A stretch of 64,000 bases of DNA from Allosediminivita pacifica (lineage in GTDB: Bacteria > Pseudomonadota > Alphaproteobacteria > Rhodobacterales > Rhodobacteraceae): contig NZ_QBKN01000021.1 in NCBI RefSeq assembly GCF_003054175.1, positions 28,275-92,274 on the forward strand. Direction: 5' to 3'. The notes beneath the pieces were generated by a model that worked only from the letters and a program-made list of their open reading frames with translations, ran no database searches and was not told the DNA's origin. Positions 47,385-57,121 of this stretch are shown here, piece by piece (position 1 is the stretch's first letter; each line of letters opens with the position of its first letter). The position numbers and the translations under genes were made by a program.

Positions 47385-48512
47385 TCAGGCGCCGGTAGCG
47401 TCGCCCTCCACGCGTCCCAGCACCGATTTCACCAGCTTTTCCGAGAACCCGGCGACAAAGCTCCAGACCAGCAGCTTCGACAGCTCCGAGTTCGGCACCA
47501 GGTCCCCCACCACCCGCCGGGGCGCATCTCCGATTGGGCCGTCGCGGTCGGCTCCCATGATCTCCACAAGGCTGTCACGCAGGGCGCCACGCCGCGTCTC
47601 GTCACCCAATGCTTCGACGAGATCGCGCAGCCCCTCCGGCGCCGCGCCCTCGCCACCCGCCAACACATCGAGCGCCGCGCCCACCTGCGCCACCAGCCCC
47701 GCGCCGCTGGGCACGCCGGCAAAGCCGATCCGCTCGAGATCCGGGAACAGCAGGCCGTCGATCAGCTCCGCCTCGAAGAAGAAATAGAGGATCACTGCCC
47801 CAAGACCCCCGGTCAGCAGCCGCATCGCCAGAACCCGCCCCTTGGTCAGTCGCCGGATCTCGTCGAGCGTGTTCGCCCGCGGGTCCGGCGCCGGGCTCGT
47901 CAGCACGCTGAAGCTCGACCCCACCAGCCCCGCCATGGCCGCAAGCTCAAGCCCCGAATAGGGCCGCAGCGACAGCCCGAAGATCTGCGTCCCCACCAGA
48001 ACCACGATGAAGAACAGCCCGACCAGCACGCTCCACAGGGTCGCGTTGCCAGTGTAGCGGTCGATCCTGTCGCGCTTCAGGAACCGCTGTCCGTAGCCCC
48101 AGTGCAGGTCGTCGAGCACCCGCTCCAGCAGCGCCTGCCGCCGCAGCACCTGCGGATCGTCGTAGCCCTTCTGCGGGTCGGGCCGATCCGCAAGCGCCGC
48201 CGCCTGATCCGACAGCACCGCGTGGCTGCGCGGCACCAGCCCCTCCAGCATGTCCAGCTGCCGCGCGATCTCGAGGTCGAGCGTATCCCCCAGCCGCAGC
48301 CGTGCCACCAGCTTCTCGATCTCGTAGGCGGTGTTCCACCCGAACCCCGGCGCGGTCAGCAGCGCCCCCACCCGCGCGTAGCTCCCCTGCAGCCGCGGCG
48401 GCAGCGCCTCGGGGTCCACGGCGATGTAGTCGACGCAAAGCCCGCCCCGGAACTGGTCGAGCAGGCTCTCGGAAAGCGGCGGCAAATCCGCCAGGTCCAC
48501 GGGCTGCGGCAT
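47385..48512 (-). CDS. Membrane protein, unknown
   Basis: 375 aa from the ATG at 48512 (MPQPVDLADLPPLSESLLDQ). A soluble helical N-terminal ~150 residues is followed by about three membrane helices (TLWSVLVGLFFIVVLVGTQI near 155-175, LAAMAGLVGSSFSVL near 190, and LLTGGLGAVILYFFFEAELI near 235) and a C-terminal soluble part ending FVAGFSEKLVKSVLGRVEGD. The last motif resembles the end of other conserved membrane proteins of bacterial origin, but no named family was recognised. Confidence 0.75.
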   Translation of the reverse strand: MPQPVDLADLPPLSESLLDQFRGGLCVDYIAVDPEALPPRLQGSYARVGALLTAPGFGWNTAYEIEKLVARLRLGDTLDLEIARQLDMLEGLVPRSHAVLSDQAAALADRPDPQKGYDDPQVLRRQALLERVLDDLHWGYGQRFLKRDRIDRYTGNATLWSVLVGLFFIVVLVGTQIFGLSLRPYSGLELAAMAGLVGSSFSVLTSPAPDPRANTLDEIRRLTKGRVLAMRLLTGGLGAVILYFFFEAELIDGLLFPDLERIGFAGVPSGAGLVAQVGAALDVLAGGEGAAPEGLRDLVEALGDETRRGALRDSLVEIMGADRDGPIGDAPRRVVGDLVPNSELSKLLVWSFVAGFSEKLVKSVLGRVEGDATGA

Positions 48513-48663
48513 GGCAATGGCCCTCTGAAAGGATCGAACAATCCCCGGATGATGCCACGAACCACTCTCACCCGCAGGTAGTGAAAACCCCCGCGGCGCG
48601 ACGTGCAAAACCGCTCCCTCACGACGCGACTCCGGCCCGGCTTCCTCGGGCGCGCCGCCCCCC

Positions 48664-48721
48664 TTCTTCTCGCTGAAAATACCTCGGGGGAGTCCCGCAG
48701 GGACGGGGGCAGAGCCCCCTC
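48664..48721 (-). repeat. Dispersed intergenic repeat, module B copy 2 (inverted)
   Basis: cttcttctcgctgaaaatac followed by ctcgggggagtcccgcaggg and acgggggcagagccccctc. Reverse complement of module B at 38190-38251 with only a few changes. In this copy the orientation relative to module A is reversed. Confidence 0.8.
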
Positions 48722-48748
48722 TTTCCCGATGACGTCCCGCGGGACATT

Positions 48749-48834
48749 CCTAAGATCCGGTTAAACCGTCTCTGTAACCCATTGATTTTCCGTACCCGCC
48801 AAGGTGTCCCGGCGCGGGACACCCCTCAGCTGCG
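48749..48834 (+). repeat. Dispersed intergenic repeat, module A copy 2
   Basis: cctaagatccggttaaaccg ... cattgattttccgtac ... ggtgtcccggcgcgggacac. Same plan as module A copy 1 at 38097-38173, and preceded by an extra gtcccgcgggac palindrome at about 48734-48745. The 3' end runs into the last codons of the ABC permease gene on the minus strand. Confidence 0.7.
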
Positions 48835-49587
48835 GATGCGCCAGCCGGTCCGGAATATCCACCAGATCGCCGTGAGGCAGAGCGAGGTGAAGAGCGCGAT
48901 GGCCGCCAGCGACCAGCCCACCGGCACGTCCGACAGCCCGAAAAACGCCCAGCGGAAGCCCGAGATCAGGTAGAGCACCGGGTTGAACAGCGTGATCGTC
49001 TGCCAGACCTCCGGCAGCATCTCGATCGAGTAGAACGAGCCCCCGAGGAACACCAGCGGCGTCACCACCAGCAGCGGCACAAGCTGCAACTGCTCGAAGT
49101 TGCCCGCCCAGATCCCGATGATGAACCCCAGCAGCGCGAAGCTCACGCAGGTCAGCAGAAGGAAGGCCACCATGGCCAGCGGGTGCTGGATCGTCAGGTC
49201 CACGAAGAAGGACGAGGTGACGAGGATCACCACCCCGATGAACAGCGCCTTGGTCGCCGCCGCCCCCACGTAGCCCATGACGATCTCGAGGAAGTTGATC
49301 GGCGCGGAAAGGAGCTCGTAGATCGTCCCGATGAACTTCGGAAAGTAGATCCCGAAGCTCGCGTTGCTGATCGCCTGCATGATGACCGTGAGCATCACCA
49401 GCCCCGGCACGATGAAGGCGCCGTAGCTCACCCCCTCCACCTGGTCGATCCGCGACCCGATGGCCCCGCCGAAGACGACGAAGTAGAGCGAGGTGGAAAT
49501 GACCGGCGAGATGAAGCTCTGAAGCAGCGTGCGGAAGAACCGCGACATCTCGAACCTGTAGATCGCGGCGACGGCGGCCCAGTTCAT
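48826..49587 (-). CDS. ABC-2 type transporter permease
   Basis: 253 aa with about six membrane helices and the ABC-2 layout: [20 protein letters not shown] at the N-terminus, then [19 protein letters not shown], and [19 protein letters not shown] near the end. Partner of the ATPase encoded just upstream, whose stop overlaps this start by four bases (ATGA). Substrate unknown; homologues export drugs, lipids or polysaccharides. Confidence 0.93.
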   Translation of the reverse strand: MNWAAVAAIYRFEMSRFFRTLLQSFISPVISTSLYFVVFGGAIGSRIDQVEGVSYGAFIVPGLVMLTVIMQAISNASFGIYFPKFIGTIYELLSAPINFLEIVMGYVGAAATKALFIGVVILVTSSFFVDLTIQHPLAMVAFLLLTCVSFALLGFIIGIWAGNFEQLQLVPLLVVTPLVFLGGSFYSIEMLPEVWQTITLFNPVLYLISGFRWAFFGLSDVPVGWSLAAIALFTSLCLTAIWWIFRTGWRIRS

Positions 49588-50531
49588 GCCACGCCCTCCT
49601 CTTCCTGCCCGTCGTGCACGAGGCCGACGAAGATGTCCTCCAGCGAGTTCTGCGAGGTCGCCACGTCCCGCACCACGATCCCCTCTGCTGCCAGCGCCCC
49701 CATGAGCCGCGCGATCCCCGTCCGCTCGGCCGAGGTGTCGTAGTCGTAGACCAGCACCCGGCCATCGTCCTCCAGCCGCAGCCCGTAGTCCGACAGCCCC
49801 GCCGGAATCTCGGCCACCGGCTCGTCCAGCTCGATCCGCAGCGTCTTGCGGCCCATCCGCGCCATCAGCGCATCCTTGTCCTCGACCAGCAGGATTTGCC
49901 CGCGGTTAATGACCGCCACCCGGTCTGCCAGCGCCTCGGCCTCCTCGATGTAGTGGGTGGTCAGGATGATCGTCACGCCCTCGCGCTTCAGCTCGGCCAC
50001 CGTGTCCCACATGTCGCGCCGCAGTTCCACGTCGACGCCCGCCGTCGGCTCGTCGAGAAACAGCACGCGGGGATCATGCGCCAGCGCCTTGGCGATCAGC
50101 ACCCGCCGCTTCATGCCGCCCGACAGCGACTTGATCGTCGCGCCCCGCTTTTCCCACAGCGACAGCTTGCGCAGGATCCGCTCCAGCAGCGCGTCGTCCG
50201 GCTTGCGTCCGAACAGCCCGCGCGAGAAGCGCACCGTCTTCCAGACCTTCTCGAAAGGCTCGAGGTTCACCTCCTGCGGCACCAGCCCCACGAGGTTCCG
50301 CGCAGCGCGATAGTCCTTCACCACGTCGTGCCCGCCCACCGCGATCGTGCCCGAGGTGGGCTGCGTGATCCCGCAGATGGCCGAGATAAGCGTGGTCTTG
50401 CCCGCCCCGTTCGGCCCCAGCAGAGCGAGGATCTCGCCCTCCTCGATGTCGAGGGACGCGCCGCGCAGCGCCTCGAACCCTCCGTCAAAGACCTTCCGCG
50501 CGTCGCGGATCTCGACCATCGCCATGGGCAT
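49584..50531 (-). CDS. ABC transporter ATP-binding protein
   Basis: 315 aa. Walker [14 protein letters not shown], signature [18 protein letters not shown], Walker [19 protein letters not shown] and the switch His [15 protein letters not shown]. The C-terminal ~90 residues form the extra domain of DrrA/YadG-like exporters. Start could also be the Met four residues in ([11 protein letters not shown]). Forms a two-gene exporter with the permease. Confidence 0.95.
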   Translation of the reverse strand: MPMAMVEIRDARKVFDGGFEALRGASLDIEEGEILALLGPNGAGKTTLISAICGITQPTSGTIAVGGHDVVKDYRAARNLVGLVPQEVNLEPFEKVWKTVRFSRGLFGRKPDDALLERILRKLSLWEKRGATIKSLSGGMKRRVLIAKALAHDPRVLFLDEPTAGVDVELRRDMWDTVAELKREGVTIILTTHYIEEAEALADRVAVINRGQILLVEDKDALMARMGRKTLRIELDEPVAEIPAGLSDYGLRLEDDGRVLVYDYDTSAERTGIARLMGALAAEGIVVRDVATSQNSLEDIFVGLVHDGQEEEGVA

Positions 50532-50661
50532 GTCCTTCGTTCCCTTGCCCGCCGCAACCTAGAGGCCGCCCGTTGCATAGCAATGAACCATTTCGCATGG
50601 GTCCTGTGCGTACGCGCATTGCCCCATGGCGGCGCGTGGCCTTCGGGGCTAATCAGGTCCC

Positions 50662-51639
50662 ATGACCGATCAGAGCATCGACCGCCCCACCGCCGGGATC
50701 ATCTTCATCTGCGCAGGCGTCGCGGCGATCTCGGTCAACGACGTGCTCATCAAATACCTCTCGGGCGGCTACCCGCTGCACCAGATGATCTTCATCCGCT
50801 CGGTCATCGCGCTGATCTTCAGCTTCGCCTTCGTCCGGATGGAGGGCGGGCTGCGCATCCTGCGCACCGACCGCCCGCTCCTGCACCTGCTGCGCGGCGC
50901 GCTGGTGGTCTTCGCCAACATGACCTTCTACGCCGCCGTGGCGGTCCTGCCGCTGGGGCAGGCCACCGCGCTCTTCTTCGCCGCCCCGCTCTTCATCACG
51001 CTCCTGTCCATTCCGCTCCTGGGCGAAAGGGTCGGTCTGCCCCGCATCGCGGCAGTCCTGGTGGGCTTTGCCGGGGTCCTCGTCATGCAGCGCCCGTGGG
51101 AGGGCAACCTCGAACAGGCCCGCTGGGTGCTCATGCTGCCGGTCATCGCCGCCGCGCTCTACGCGCTCCTGCAAGTGCTCACCCGGCGGCTCGGCGTGAC
51201 CTCTCCCGCCTCGGCGCTCGCCGTCTACAGCCAGGTGACCTTCCTTCTGTTCTCGACCGGCTTCTTTCTCGTGGCCGGCGACGGGCGCTTCGCCGAAGGC
51301 GTTGAGAACGACAGCCTGCGGTTCCTGCTGCGGCCCTGGATCTGGCCGCCCGCCGACGACTGGCCGCTCTTCATCGCCACCGGTGTCTGCTCGGGCGTGA
51401 TCGGCTACTGCCTCAGCGCGGCCTACAGGCTCGCCGCCGCGGCCACCATCGCACCCTTCGAATACATTGGCCTGCCGCTGGCCTTCTTCTGGGGCTTCGC
51501 CATCTTCGGAGAGATCCCGCTGCCCAGCACCGCCATCGGCTGCGCGCTGATCATCGCGTCGGGGCTCTTCGTCTTCCTGCGCGAACAGCGCCGGGGCCGC
51601 CCGCAGCCGGGGCGGCGCCGCCTCTGGGGACGGCGCTGA
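50662..51639 (+). CDS. EamA (DMT superfamily) transporter
   Basis: 325 aa with about ten membrane helices in two EamA repeats. Starts MTDQSIDRPTAGIIFICAGV; repeat 2 contains ATIAPFEYIGLPLAFFWGFA, FGEIPLPSTAIGCALIIASG. The C-terminus is Arg-rich (QRRGRPQPGRRRLWGRR). Substrate unknown. It resembles roseobacter S-adenosylmethionine-uptake-like members in general layout only. Convergent with hemE. Confidence 0.9.
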   Translation: MTDQSIDRPTAGIIFICAGVAAISVNDVLIKYLSGGYPLHQMIFIRSVIALIFSFAFVRMEGGLRILRTDRPLLHLLRGALVVFANMTFYAAVAVLPLGQATALFFAAPLFITLLSIPLLGERVGLPRIAAVLVGFAGVLVMQRPWEGNLEQARWVLMLPVIAAALYALLQVLTRRLGVTSPASALAVYSQVTFLLFSTGFFLVAGDGRFAEGVENDSLRFLLRPWIWPPADDWPLFIATGVCSGVIGYCLSAAYRLAAAATIAPFEYIGLPLAFFWGFAIFGEIPLPSTAIGCALIIASGLFVFLREQRRGRPQPGRRRLWGRR

Positions 51640-51645
51640 CCGACC

Positions 51646-52677
51646 TCAGCCCATCGACCGCACGGTGTCGATCATCAGCTTCACGTTCTCGGGGTCCGCG
51701 TTCGGCGTGATCCCGTGGCCGAGGTTGAAGATGTGCGGCCCGCCGCGCAGCGCCTCGACGATCTTGCGCGTCTCGTCCACCAGCGTCTGCCCGCCCGTGA
51801 CCATGTGCGACGAGGCCAGATTGCCCTGCACGCAGCCCGAGGGCTGCACGTTCGAGGCCACCCACTCGGGGCTCACGCTGTCGTCCACCGCGACACAATC
51901 GGCCCCGGTCGCCGCGTGAAAGCCCACGTATTTCTCGCCCGCCTGCCGCGGGAAGGCGATGACCGGCACGCCCGGGTGCCGCCGCTTCAGCGTCTCGGTG
52001 ATGATCCGCGCAGGTTCGATGGCGTACCGGTCGAAATCCGCCCCCTTGAGCGACCCGGCCCAGCTGTCGAAGATCTTGACCACCTCGGCGCCGGCCTCGA
52101 TCTGGCGCGACAGGTACTCGATCGTCCCTTCGGTGATCTTGCCCAGCAGCTGCTCGAAGAGCGCCCGGTTGCCGTCCTTCAGCGCATGCGCGGGCCCCTG
52201 GTCCGGCGTGCCCTTCCCGGCGATCATGTAGGTCGCCACGGTCCACGGCGCGCCTGCAAAGCCGATCAGCGTCACGTCGTCGGGCAGCTCGCGCGAGAGG
52301 ATCTTCACCGTCTCGTAGACCGGCGACAGCGTGTCGTCGATGGACCGCACGGGCTTGAGGTCGATGAAGTCCTGCTCGCTCGTGACCGTCGACAACCGCG
52401 GCCCCTCGCCCTTCACGAACCACAGGTCCGCCCCCAGCGCCTGCGGCAGCAGCAGGATGTCGGCAAACAGGATCGCCGCATCGAACCCGTAACGCCGGAT
52501 CGGCTGCAGCGTGACCTCGGCGGCAAGCTCGGGGTTGTAGCACAGCGACAGGAAGTCCCCGGCCTTCTCGCGCGTGGCGCGGTATTCCGGCAGGTAGCGC
52601 CCCGCCTGCCGCATCATCCAGATCGGCGGCACGGACTGTGTCTCGCCCGCCAGCGCGCGCAGAATGGTCTTGGTCAT
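51646..52677 (-). CDS. hemE: Uroporphyrinogen decarboxylase
   Basis: 343 aa. Converts uroporphyrinogen III to coproporphyrinogen III in haem and bacteriochlorophyll synthesis. Signature [20 protein letters not shown] at the N-terminus and [18 protein letters not shown] later, both typical; the C-terminal [19 protein letters not shown] is also diagnostic. Divergent from hemC, 99 bp between starts. Confidence 0.98.
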   Translation of the reverse strand: MTKTILRALAGETQSVPPIWMMRQAGRYLPEYRATREKAGDFLSLCYNPELAAEVTLQPIRRYGFDAAILFADILLLPQALGADLWFVKGEGPRLSTVTSEQDFIDLKPVRSIDDTLSPVYETVKILSRELPDDVTLIGFAGAPWTVATYMIAGKGTPDQGPAHALKDGNRALFEQLLGKITEGTIEYLSRQIEAGAEVVKIFDSWAGSLKGADFDRYAIEPARIITETLKRRHPGVPVIAFPRQAGEKYVGFHAATGADCVAVDDSVSPEWVASNVQPSGCVQGNLASSHMVTGGQTLVDETRKIVEALRGGPHIFNLGHGITPNADPENVKLMIDTVRSMG

Positions 52678-52776
52678 GAAGGCCCCTTTTCCGGTTTCGG
52701 CGACTGGTCCCTGCTTGCGACAGATATGTCAACCGCGCCCATTGTCAGCCCCGCGGCCCCGCTCTAATCAGGGGCC

Positions 52777-53727
52777 ATGACGCTGGATCTCCCCACCCCC
52801 GACGCCCCGCTCAAGATCGGCACCCGCGGCTCGCCGCTCGCCCTCGCGCAGGCCAACGAAACCCGCGACCGGCTCGCCACCGCCTTCGACCTCCCGGACG
52901 AGGCCTTCACCATCGTGGTCATCAAGACCACCGGTGACCGCGTGCTCGACCGCCCGCTCAAGGAAATCGGCGGCAAGGGACTCTTTACGCGCGAGATCGA
53001 GGAAGCGCTGCTCGGCGGCGAGATCGACATCGCCGTGCACTCCATGAAGGACATGCCGGTCCTGCAACCGGGTGGCCTCGCCCTCGACTGCTACCTCCCG
53101 CGCGAGGACGTGCGCGACGCCTTCATCTGCCCCGCGCACACGACCATCCACGACCTGCCCAAGGGCGTCGTCGTGGGCACCTCCAGCCTGCGCCGCCGCG
53201 CGCAGCTGCTCACCCGCCGCCCGGACCTTCAGGTGGTGGAATTCCGCGGCAACCTTCAGACCCGACTGCGCAAGCTGGACGACGGCGTGGCCATGGCAAC
53301 CTTCCTCGCCAGCGCCGGCCTCAACCGCATGAAGATCGACGGCGTCCCCGCCACCCCGATCGCCCCCGAGGACATGCTGCCCGCCGTGGCGCAGGGCGCC
53401 ATCGGCGTGGAACGGCGCGAGGGGGACGACCGCGTCGCCACCATGCTCGGCGCCATCCACGACATTCCCACCGCCCAGCGCCTCGCCGCCGAACGCGCCT
53501 TCCTGGCCGAACTCGACGGCTCCTGCGAAACGCCCATCGCGGGCCTCGCCGACCTCGATGGCGAAAACCTCCGCCTGCGCGGCGAGATCCTGCGCCCCGA
53601 CGGCTCGGAGACCCACTCGGGCGAGATCACGGGCCTGATCGCCGAGGGCCCCGAGATGGGCGCGAGCCTCGCCCGCGACCTGCTGGCCCGCGCGACCCCG
53701 GGCTTCTTCGACTGGCGCACCGCCTGA
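52777..53727 (+). CDS. hemC: Porphobilinogen deaminase (hydroxymethylbilane synthase)
   Basis: 316 aa. Polymerises four porphobilinogens to hydroxymethylbilane. Signature LKIGTRGSPLALAQANETRD, substrate-binding IDIAVHSMKDMPVLQPGG, GVVVGTSSLRRRAQLLTRRP and the dipyrromethane-carrying Cys in DGSCETPIAG (about residue 250). Followed by a cobalamin riboswitch, which controls the next gene rather than this one. Confidence 0.98.
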   Translation: MTLDLPTPDAPLKIGTRGSPLALAQANETRDRLATAFDLPDEAFTIVVIKTTGDRVLDRPLKEIGGKGLFTREIEEALLGGEIDIAVHSMKDMPVLQPGGLALDCYLPREDVRDAFICPAHTTIHDLPKGVVVGTSSLRRRAQLLTRRPDLQVVEFRGNLQTRLRKLDDGVAMATFLASAGLNRMKIDGVPATPIAPEDMLPAVAQGAIGVERREGDDRVATMLGAIHDIPTAQRLAAERAFLAELDGSCETPIAGLADLDGENLRLRGEILRPDGSETHSGEITGLIAEGPEMGASLARDLLARATPGFFDWRTA

Positions 53728-53768
53728 CGGGACTTGCGCGAATGCCCGCAGCCTGCCACCTCTGAGCG

Positions 53769-53926
53769 TGCCAGGTGCCGCCCGCAACGGCGGAGAATCG
53801 GGAAGCCGGGGAAGATCCGGCGCGGGCCCGCCGCTGTGACGGGGACGGGGCAAGGCAGATGACGCCACTGGGCAACCGGGAAGGCGCCTCGCCCCGGATG
53901 ATCCGAAGCCAGAAGACCGGCCTGGC
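53769..53926 (+). promoter_or_regulatory. Cobalamin (AdoCbl) riboswitch upstream of bluB
   Basis: The conserved order is readable: ccaggtgcc at the 5' side, gagaatcgggaagccggg, the core cgggcccgccgctgtgac, gacgccactgggcaaccggg with aaggcg, and the B12 box gaagccagaagaccggcc (53905-53922). It ends about 55 bp before the bluB ATG. High cobalamin should reduce bluB expression. Class assignment is from the core motifs; the expression platform was not resolved. Confidence 0.93.
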
Positions 53927-53982
53927 GACATGGCCCCCCCGCCTGGACACCGGGGGCGCGACGTGACCTTCAGGAGCCGGCC

Positions 53983-54660
53983 ATGCCCGACCCGTCCACC
54001 TGCGCGCCGCAACCCGCACGCATCTTTACCGAGGCCGAACGCCAGGCGCTCTACAACGTGATCGCCAACCGCCGCGACGTGCGCAACGAATTTCTGCCCG
54101 ATCCGATCGCGCCCGAGGTGCTCACCCGCATCCTGCGTGCCGCCCACATGGCCCCCTCGGTCGGCCTCTCCCAGCCCTGGGACTTCCTGCTGATCCGCGA
54201 CCCGGCCCGCCGCACTCAGGTCCGCGCGGCCTTCACCCGCGCCAATGACGAGGCCACGGAAATGGCCCCGCCCGAAAAACGCGGCACCTACGCCGCGCTC
54301 AAGCTCGAAGGCATCGACAAGGCCCCGCTCAACATCTGCGTGACCTGCGACCGAAGCCGCGGCGGGGACTTCGTGCTCGGCCGCACCCACCAGCCTGACA
54401 TGGACCTCTACTCCACCGTCTGCGCGGTGCAGACCCTCTGGCTCGCAGCACGGGCCGAGGGCATCGGCATGGGCTGGGTCAGCATCCTGCGCGAAGAGGA
54501 CCTGCGCGAGATCCTGCTCCTGCCGGCCCACGTAACGCCAGTGGCCTACCTCTGCCTCGGCCACGTGAAGGATCTCTTCGACGGCCCCGAACTCGCCCAC
54601 CGCGGCTGGGCCAGCCGCACCAGCCTCGAGGATCACATCCGCGAGGAAACCTGGGACTGA
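53983..54660 (+). CDS. bluB: 5,6-dimethylbenzimidazole synthase BluB
   Basis: 225 aa of the nitroreductase fold. Cleaves FMNH2 with oxygen to make the lower ligand of cobalamin. Typical motifs: NRRDVRNEFLPDPIAPEVL, HMAPSVGLSQPWDFLLIRD, THQPDMDLYSTVCAVQTLWL and GIGMGWVSILREEDLR. The gene is directly downstream of the B12 riboswitch with a cttcaggagc Shine-Dalgarno. No cob operon is adjacent. Confidence 0.96.
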   Translation: MPDPSTCAPQPARIFTEAERQALYNVIANRRDVRNEFLPDPIAPEVLTRILRAAHMAPSVGLSQPWDFLLIRDPARRTQVRAAFTRANDEATEMAPPEKRGTYAALKLEGIDKAPLNICVTCDRSRGGDFVLGRTHQPDMDLYSTVCAVQTLWLAARAEGIGMGWVSILREEDLREILLLPAHVTPVAYLCLGHVKDLFDGPELAHRGWASRTSLEDHIREETWD

Positions 54661-54670
54661 CCCCGGGGCG

Positions 54671-54735
54671 CTTCTTCTTGGTCCAAGTACTCCGGGGGGA
54701 ATGGCGCGGCACGCGCCAGGGGGGCAGCGCCCCCG
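54671..54735 (+). repeat. Intergenic repeat, diverged relative of module B
   Basis: cttcttcttggtccaagtac followed by tccggggggaatgg and a hairpin ggggggcagcgccccc. It has the same plan as module B (cttcttct ... tacctcggggg ... ggggcagagcccc) but different core bases. It sits between bluB and the convergent quinone oxidoreductase gene. Confidence 0.55.
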
Positions 54736-54797
54736 TGACGGGACGGAGGGCGGGGCGATGCGAGCCGATCAGGCCCGCGAGCGCCGTCCCGTCGGCC

Positions 54798-55787
54798 TCA
54801 CCCCACCTTGAGGACGATCTTGCCGATGTGGCCCGACTCTTCCATCCGCGCATGGGCGGCAGATGCCTCCTCCAGCGGGAACTCGGAATCCATCACCGGC
54901 CCGACCTTGCCCGCCGCCAGCAACGGCCAGACCTCGGCGCGCAGCGCCTCGGCGATCCGCGCCTTGGCAAGGTCGCTCTGCGGGCGCAGCGTGGCACCCG
55001 TCAGGGTCAGCCGCTTCACCATGACCTGCGCAAAGTTCAGTTCCGCCTTCGGCCCCTGCAGGAAGGCGATCATCACCAGCCGCCCCTCCAGCGCCAGCGC
55101 CTTCACGTTGCGGGGGATGTAGTCGCCACCCACCATGTCGAGGATCAGGTCGGCACCGCCCGCCTCCTTCAGCACCCCGACGAAATCCTCCTCGCGGTAG
55201 TTGATGGCCCGCTCGGCGCCCAGCCGCTCACAGGCCGCGCATTTCTCGGCCGACCCGGCGGTGGCAAAGACCCGCGCGCCGAAATGATGCGCCAGCTGGA
55301 TCGCCACCGTGCCGATGCCAGAGCTGCCGCCATGCACGAGGAACCGCTCCCCCGCCTGCAGCCCGCCCCGCTGAAACACGTTGGACCAGACGGTAAAGAA
55401 GGTCTCGGGCAGGCATGCGGCTTCCTTCAGCCCCATGCCCTCCGGCACCGGCAAGCAATGCGCGGCGGGCGTCGCCACGTATTCGGCATAGCCGCCCCCC
55501 GGCAGCAGCGCACAGACCTCGTCGCCCACCGCGGGCCACTCGACGCCCGCGCCCACGGCCACCACCTCGCCCGAGGCCTCGAGCCCTGGCAGGTCCGAGG
55601 CGCCCGGCGGCGGATCGTAGGCGCCCGCGCGCTGCAGCGCATCGGGCCGGTTCACGCCCGCCCAGGCCACGCGGATAACCACCTGATCGTGCGCAGGCTC
55701 GGGCACGGGCCTCTCGCAGATTTTCAGGACCTCCGGGCCCCCGGCTTCGCTGATCTCAACCGCGCGCATCGTCTCGGCCATCGTCAT
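54798..55787 (-). CDS. NAD(P)H quinone oxidoreductase (zinc-free MDR, PIG3-like)
   Basis: 329 aa. Medium-chain dehydrogenase fold without the zinc Cys set. ASDLPGLEASGEVVAVGAGV, the nucleotide-binding VHGGSSGIGTVAIQLAHHFG and GGADLILDMVGGDYIPRNVK are typical of the PIG3/QOR group. Reduces quinones or enones using NAD(P)H. The ATG at 55781 (MAETMRAVEISEAGGPEVL) is an alternative start. The gene follows COQ9 on the same strand. Confidence 0.92.
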   Translation of the reverse strand: MTMAETMRAVEISEAGGPEVLKICERPVPEPAHDQVVIRVAWAGVNRPDALQRAGAYDPPPGASDLPGLEASGEVVAVGAGVEWPAVGDEVCALLPGGGYAEYVATPAAHCLPVPEGMGLKEAACLPETFFTVWSNVFQRGGLQAGERFLVHGGSSGIGTVAIQLAHHFGARVFATAGSAEKCAACERLGAERAINYREEDFVGVLKEAGGADLILDMVGGDYIPRNVKALALEGRLVMIAFLQGPKAELNFAQVMVKRLTLTGATLRPQSDLAKARIAEALRAEVWPLLAAGKVGPVMDSEFPLEEASAAHARMEESGHIGKIVLKVG

Positions 55788-55869
55788 CTCCCATGATCAC
55801 TGCGCGCGACCCTGCCCCGGGCCGCGCCGGACCTCAATGCGGCCCGGCCACAGGCGTTCCGCGAAGGCG

Positions 55870-56565
55870 TCAGTGACGCGGCGCGACCCAGCCGCCGGGC
55901 ACGCCCACGTCCTTGCGCTCGGGCGCGCGGATCTTCGAGGCCAGCCAGTTCGGCCCCCACATGGCGCGCTTCAGCACCGGGTTGGACTGCATCCGCCCCT
56001 TGGCCTTCTCGATCCGCGTCACGTCCTCGATCCGACGATCGAGGAACTCCCACGTCGCCTGGTGGTCGAGCGAATCGTCGCCCAGCCAGTAGAGCACCGT
56101 CGATGAATAGACCCCCGACAGCGTCGCCCGCTTGGTGTACCAGTTCACGTCGCGCGAGCTGTCGCCCAGCGCCGTCCAGATCCGGTCCGCCGTGCCCCAG
56201 ATCGCCTTGGCGCCGTCGGCGGCATAGACTGGCAGCGAAAACAGCGTCGTGCCGCGGCGTACCGCCTCCCGGTCGGCGGCCTGCTCGATCCGGATCTTCA
56301 CGGCAAGCTTCACCTGCTCGCGGAAACTCAGGCCCGTCATGTCGGTTTCGGCCAGTCTCGCGACCATCGCATCGTCTCCGCGCCGGTGGTAGGCCAGCGC
56401 CATGTCCACCGCGCCGCGCGGGAAAAGCCCCCGCGCCACGGTCATGTCGACGCCCGCATCCGCAACCGCCGCGCGGAAGGTGGCCTCGGACCACCCGTCG
56501 AAGGGCACGTGGGTCAGGGCCGCATCCAGCAGCCGTTCGCCTGTATCGCCAGTCTCTTCGCTCAT
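55870..56565 (-). CDS. COQ9 family ubiquinone-biosynthesis protein
   Basis: 231 aa from the ATG at 56565, which has an ideal aaggagg Shine-Dalgarno. The N-terminal TetR-like helical part starts [20 protein letters not shown]; the lipid-binding COQ9 part has [20 protein letters not shown] and [23 protein letters not shown]9 binds lipids and presents intermediates to COQ7 in ubiquinone synthesis. Divergent from rpsU. Confidence 0.95.
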   Translation of the reverse strand: MSEETGDTGERLLDAALTHVPFDGWSEATFRAAVADAGVDMTVARGLFPRGAVDMALAYHRRGDDAMVARLAETDMTGLSFREQVKLAVKIRIEQAADREAVRRGTTLFSLPVYAADGAKAIWGTADRIWTALGDSSRDVNWYTKRATLSGVYSSTVLYWLGDDSLDHQATWEFLDRRIEDVTRIEKAKGRMQSNPVLKRAMWGPNWLASKIRAPERKDVGVPGGWVAPRH

Positions 56566-56683
56566 TCCGGAACCTCCTTGGGGCCATGCGCGTCGTGCTC
56601 TGGACAAGCTAGGGGAGCTTTGCTATGAAGCCAACTCCTGCAATTCCCTTGCAACTCGAAACCAGAAAGGTGGTGACAACCAC

Positions 56684-56890
56684 ATGCAGGTTAGTGTTCG
56701 TGACAACAATGTCGATCAGGCGCTCCGCGCTCTGAAGAAGAAGCTGCAGCGCGAAGGTGTCTTTCGCGAGATGAAGCTGCGGCAGCACTTCGAGAAGCCT
56801 TCCGAAAAGAAGGCACGCGAGAAGGCCGAAGCGATCCGCCGCGCGCGCAAGCTGGCGCGCAAGAAGGCGCAGCGCGAAGGTCTGCTCTGA
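56684..56890 (+). CDS. rpsU: 30S ribosomal protein S21
   Basis: 68 aa. [20 protein letters not shown], then [20 protein letters not shown] and a basic tail ending [13 protein letters not shown] are classic S21. The ATG at 56684 follows an aaaggtgg Shine-Dalgarno; upstream frame extension is rejected. Monocistronic with its own terminator. Confidence 0.98.
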   Translation: MQVSVRDNNVDQALRALKKKLQREGVFREMKLRQHFEKPSEKKAREKAEAIRRARKLARKKAQREGLL

Positions 56891-56942
56891 GACGACGTGA
56901 CCCCGCGGCCGCAAGGCCCGGACCACGACACAAGAGTTTTGG

Positions 56943-56982
56943 CGACCCCCGGGGCATCGACCTTCGGGGGTTTGTCGTTTTT
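56943..56982 (+). terminator. Rho-independent terminator of rpsU
   Basis: Stem of cgacccccg and cgggggtttgtcg around an eleven-to-fourteen-base loop, ending in five T residues. It lies about 55 bp past the rpsU stop. Confidence 0.75.
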
Positions 56983-57121
56983 CTGCCCTGACGATCCTGT
57001 CCCGCCGTGGCGGGGAAACGCCCGCTGAGGGTCCTCCGGGCAGTGTGCGCTTGACGGCACCACCCGCGCCGGGGTTCATGGCTCCGCCCGAACGGGCAAT
57101 GGCATGATTTCTGGGGGACCC

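Noticed and set aside
52678..52776. gacagatatgtc in the hemE-hemC gap as an iron- or light-regulator site
   Set aside because: Short arms with no match to a named operator that I could defend.
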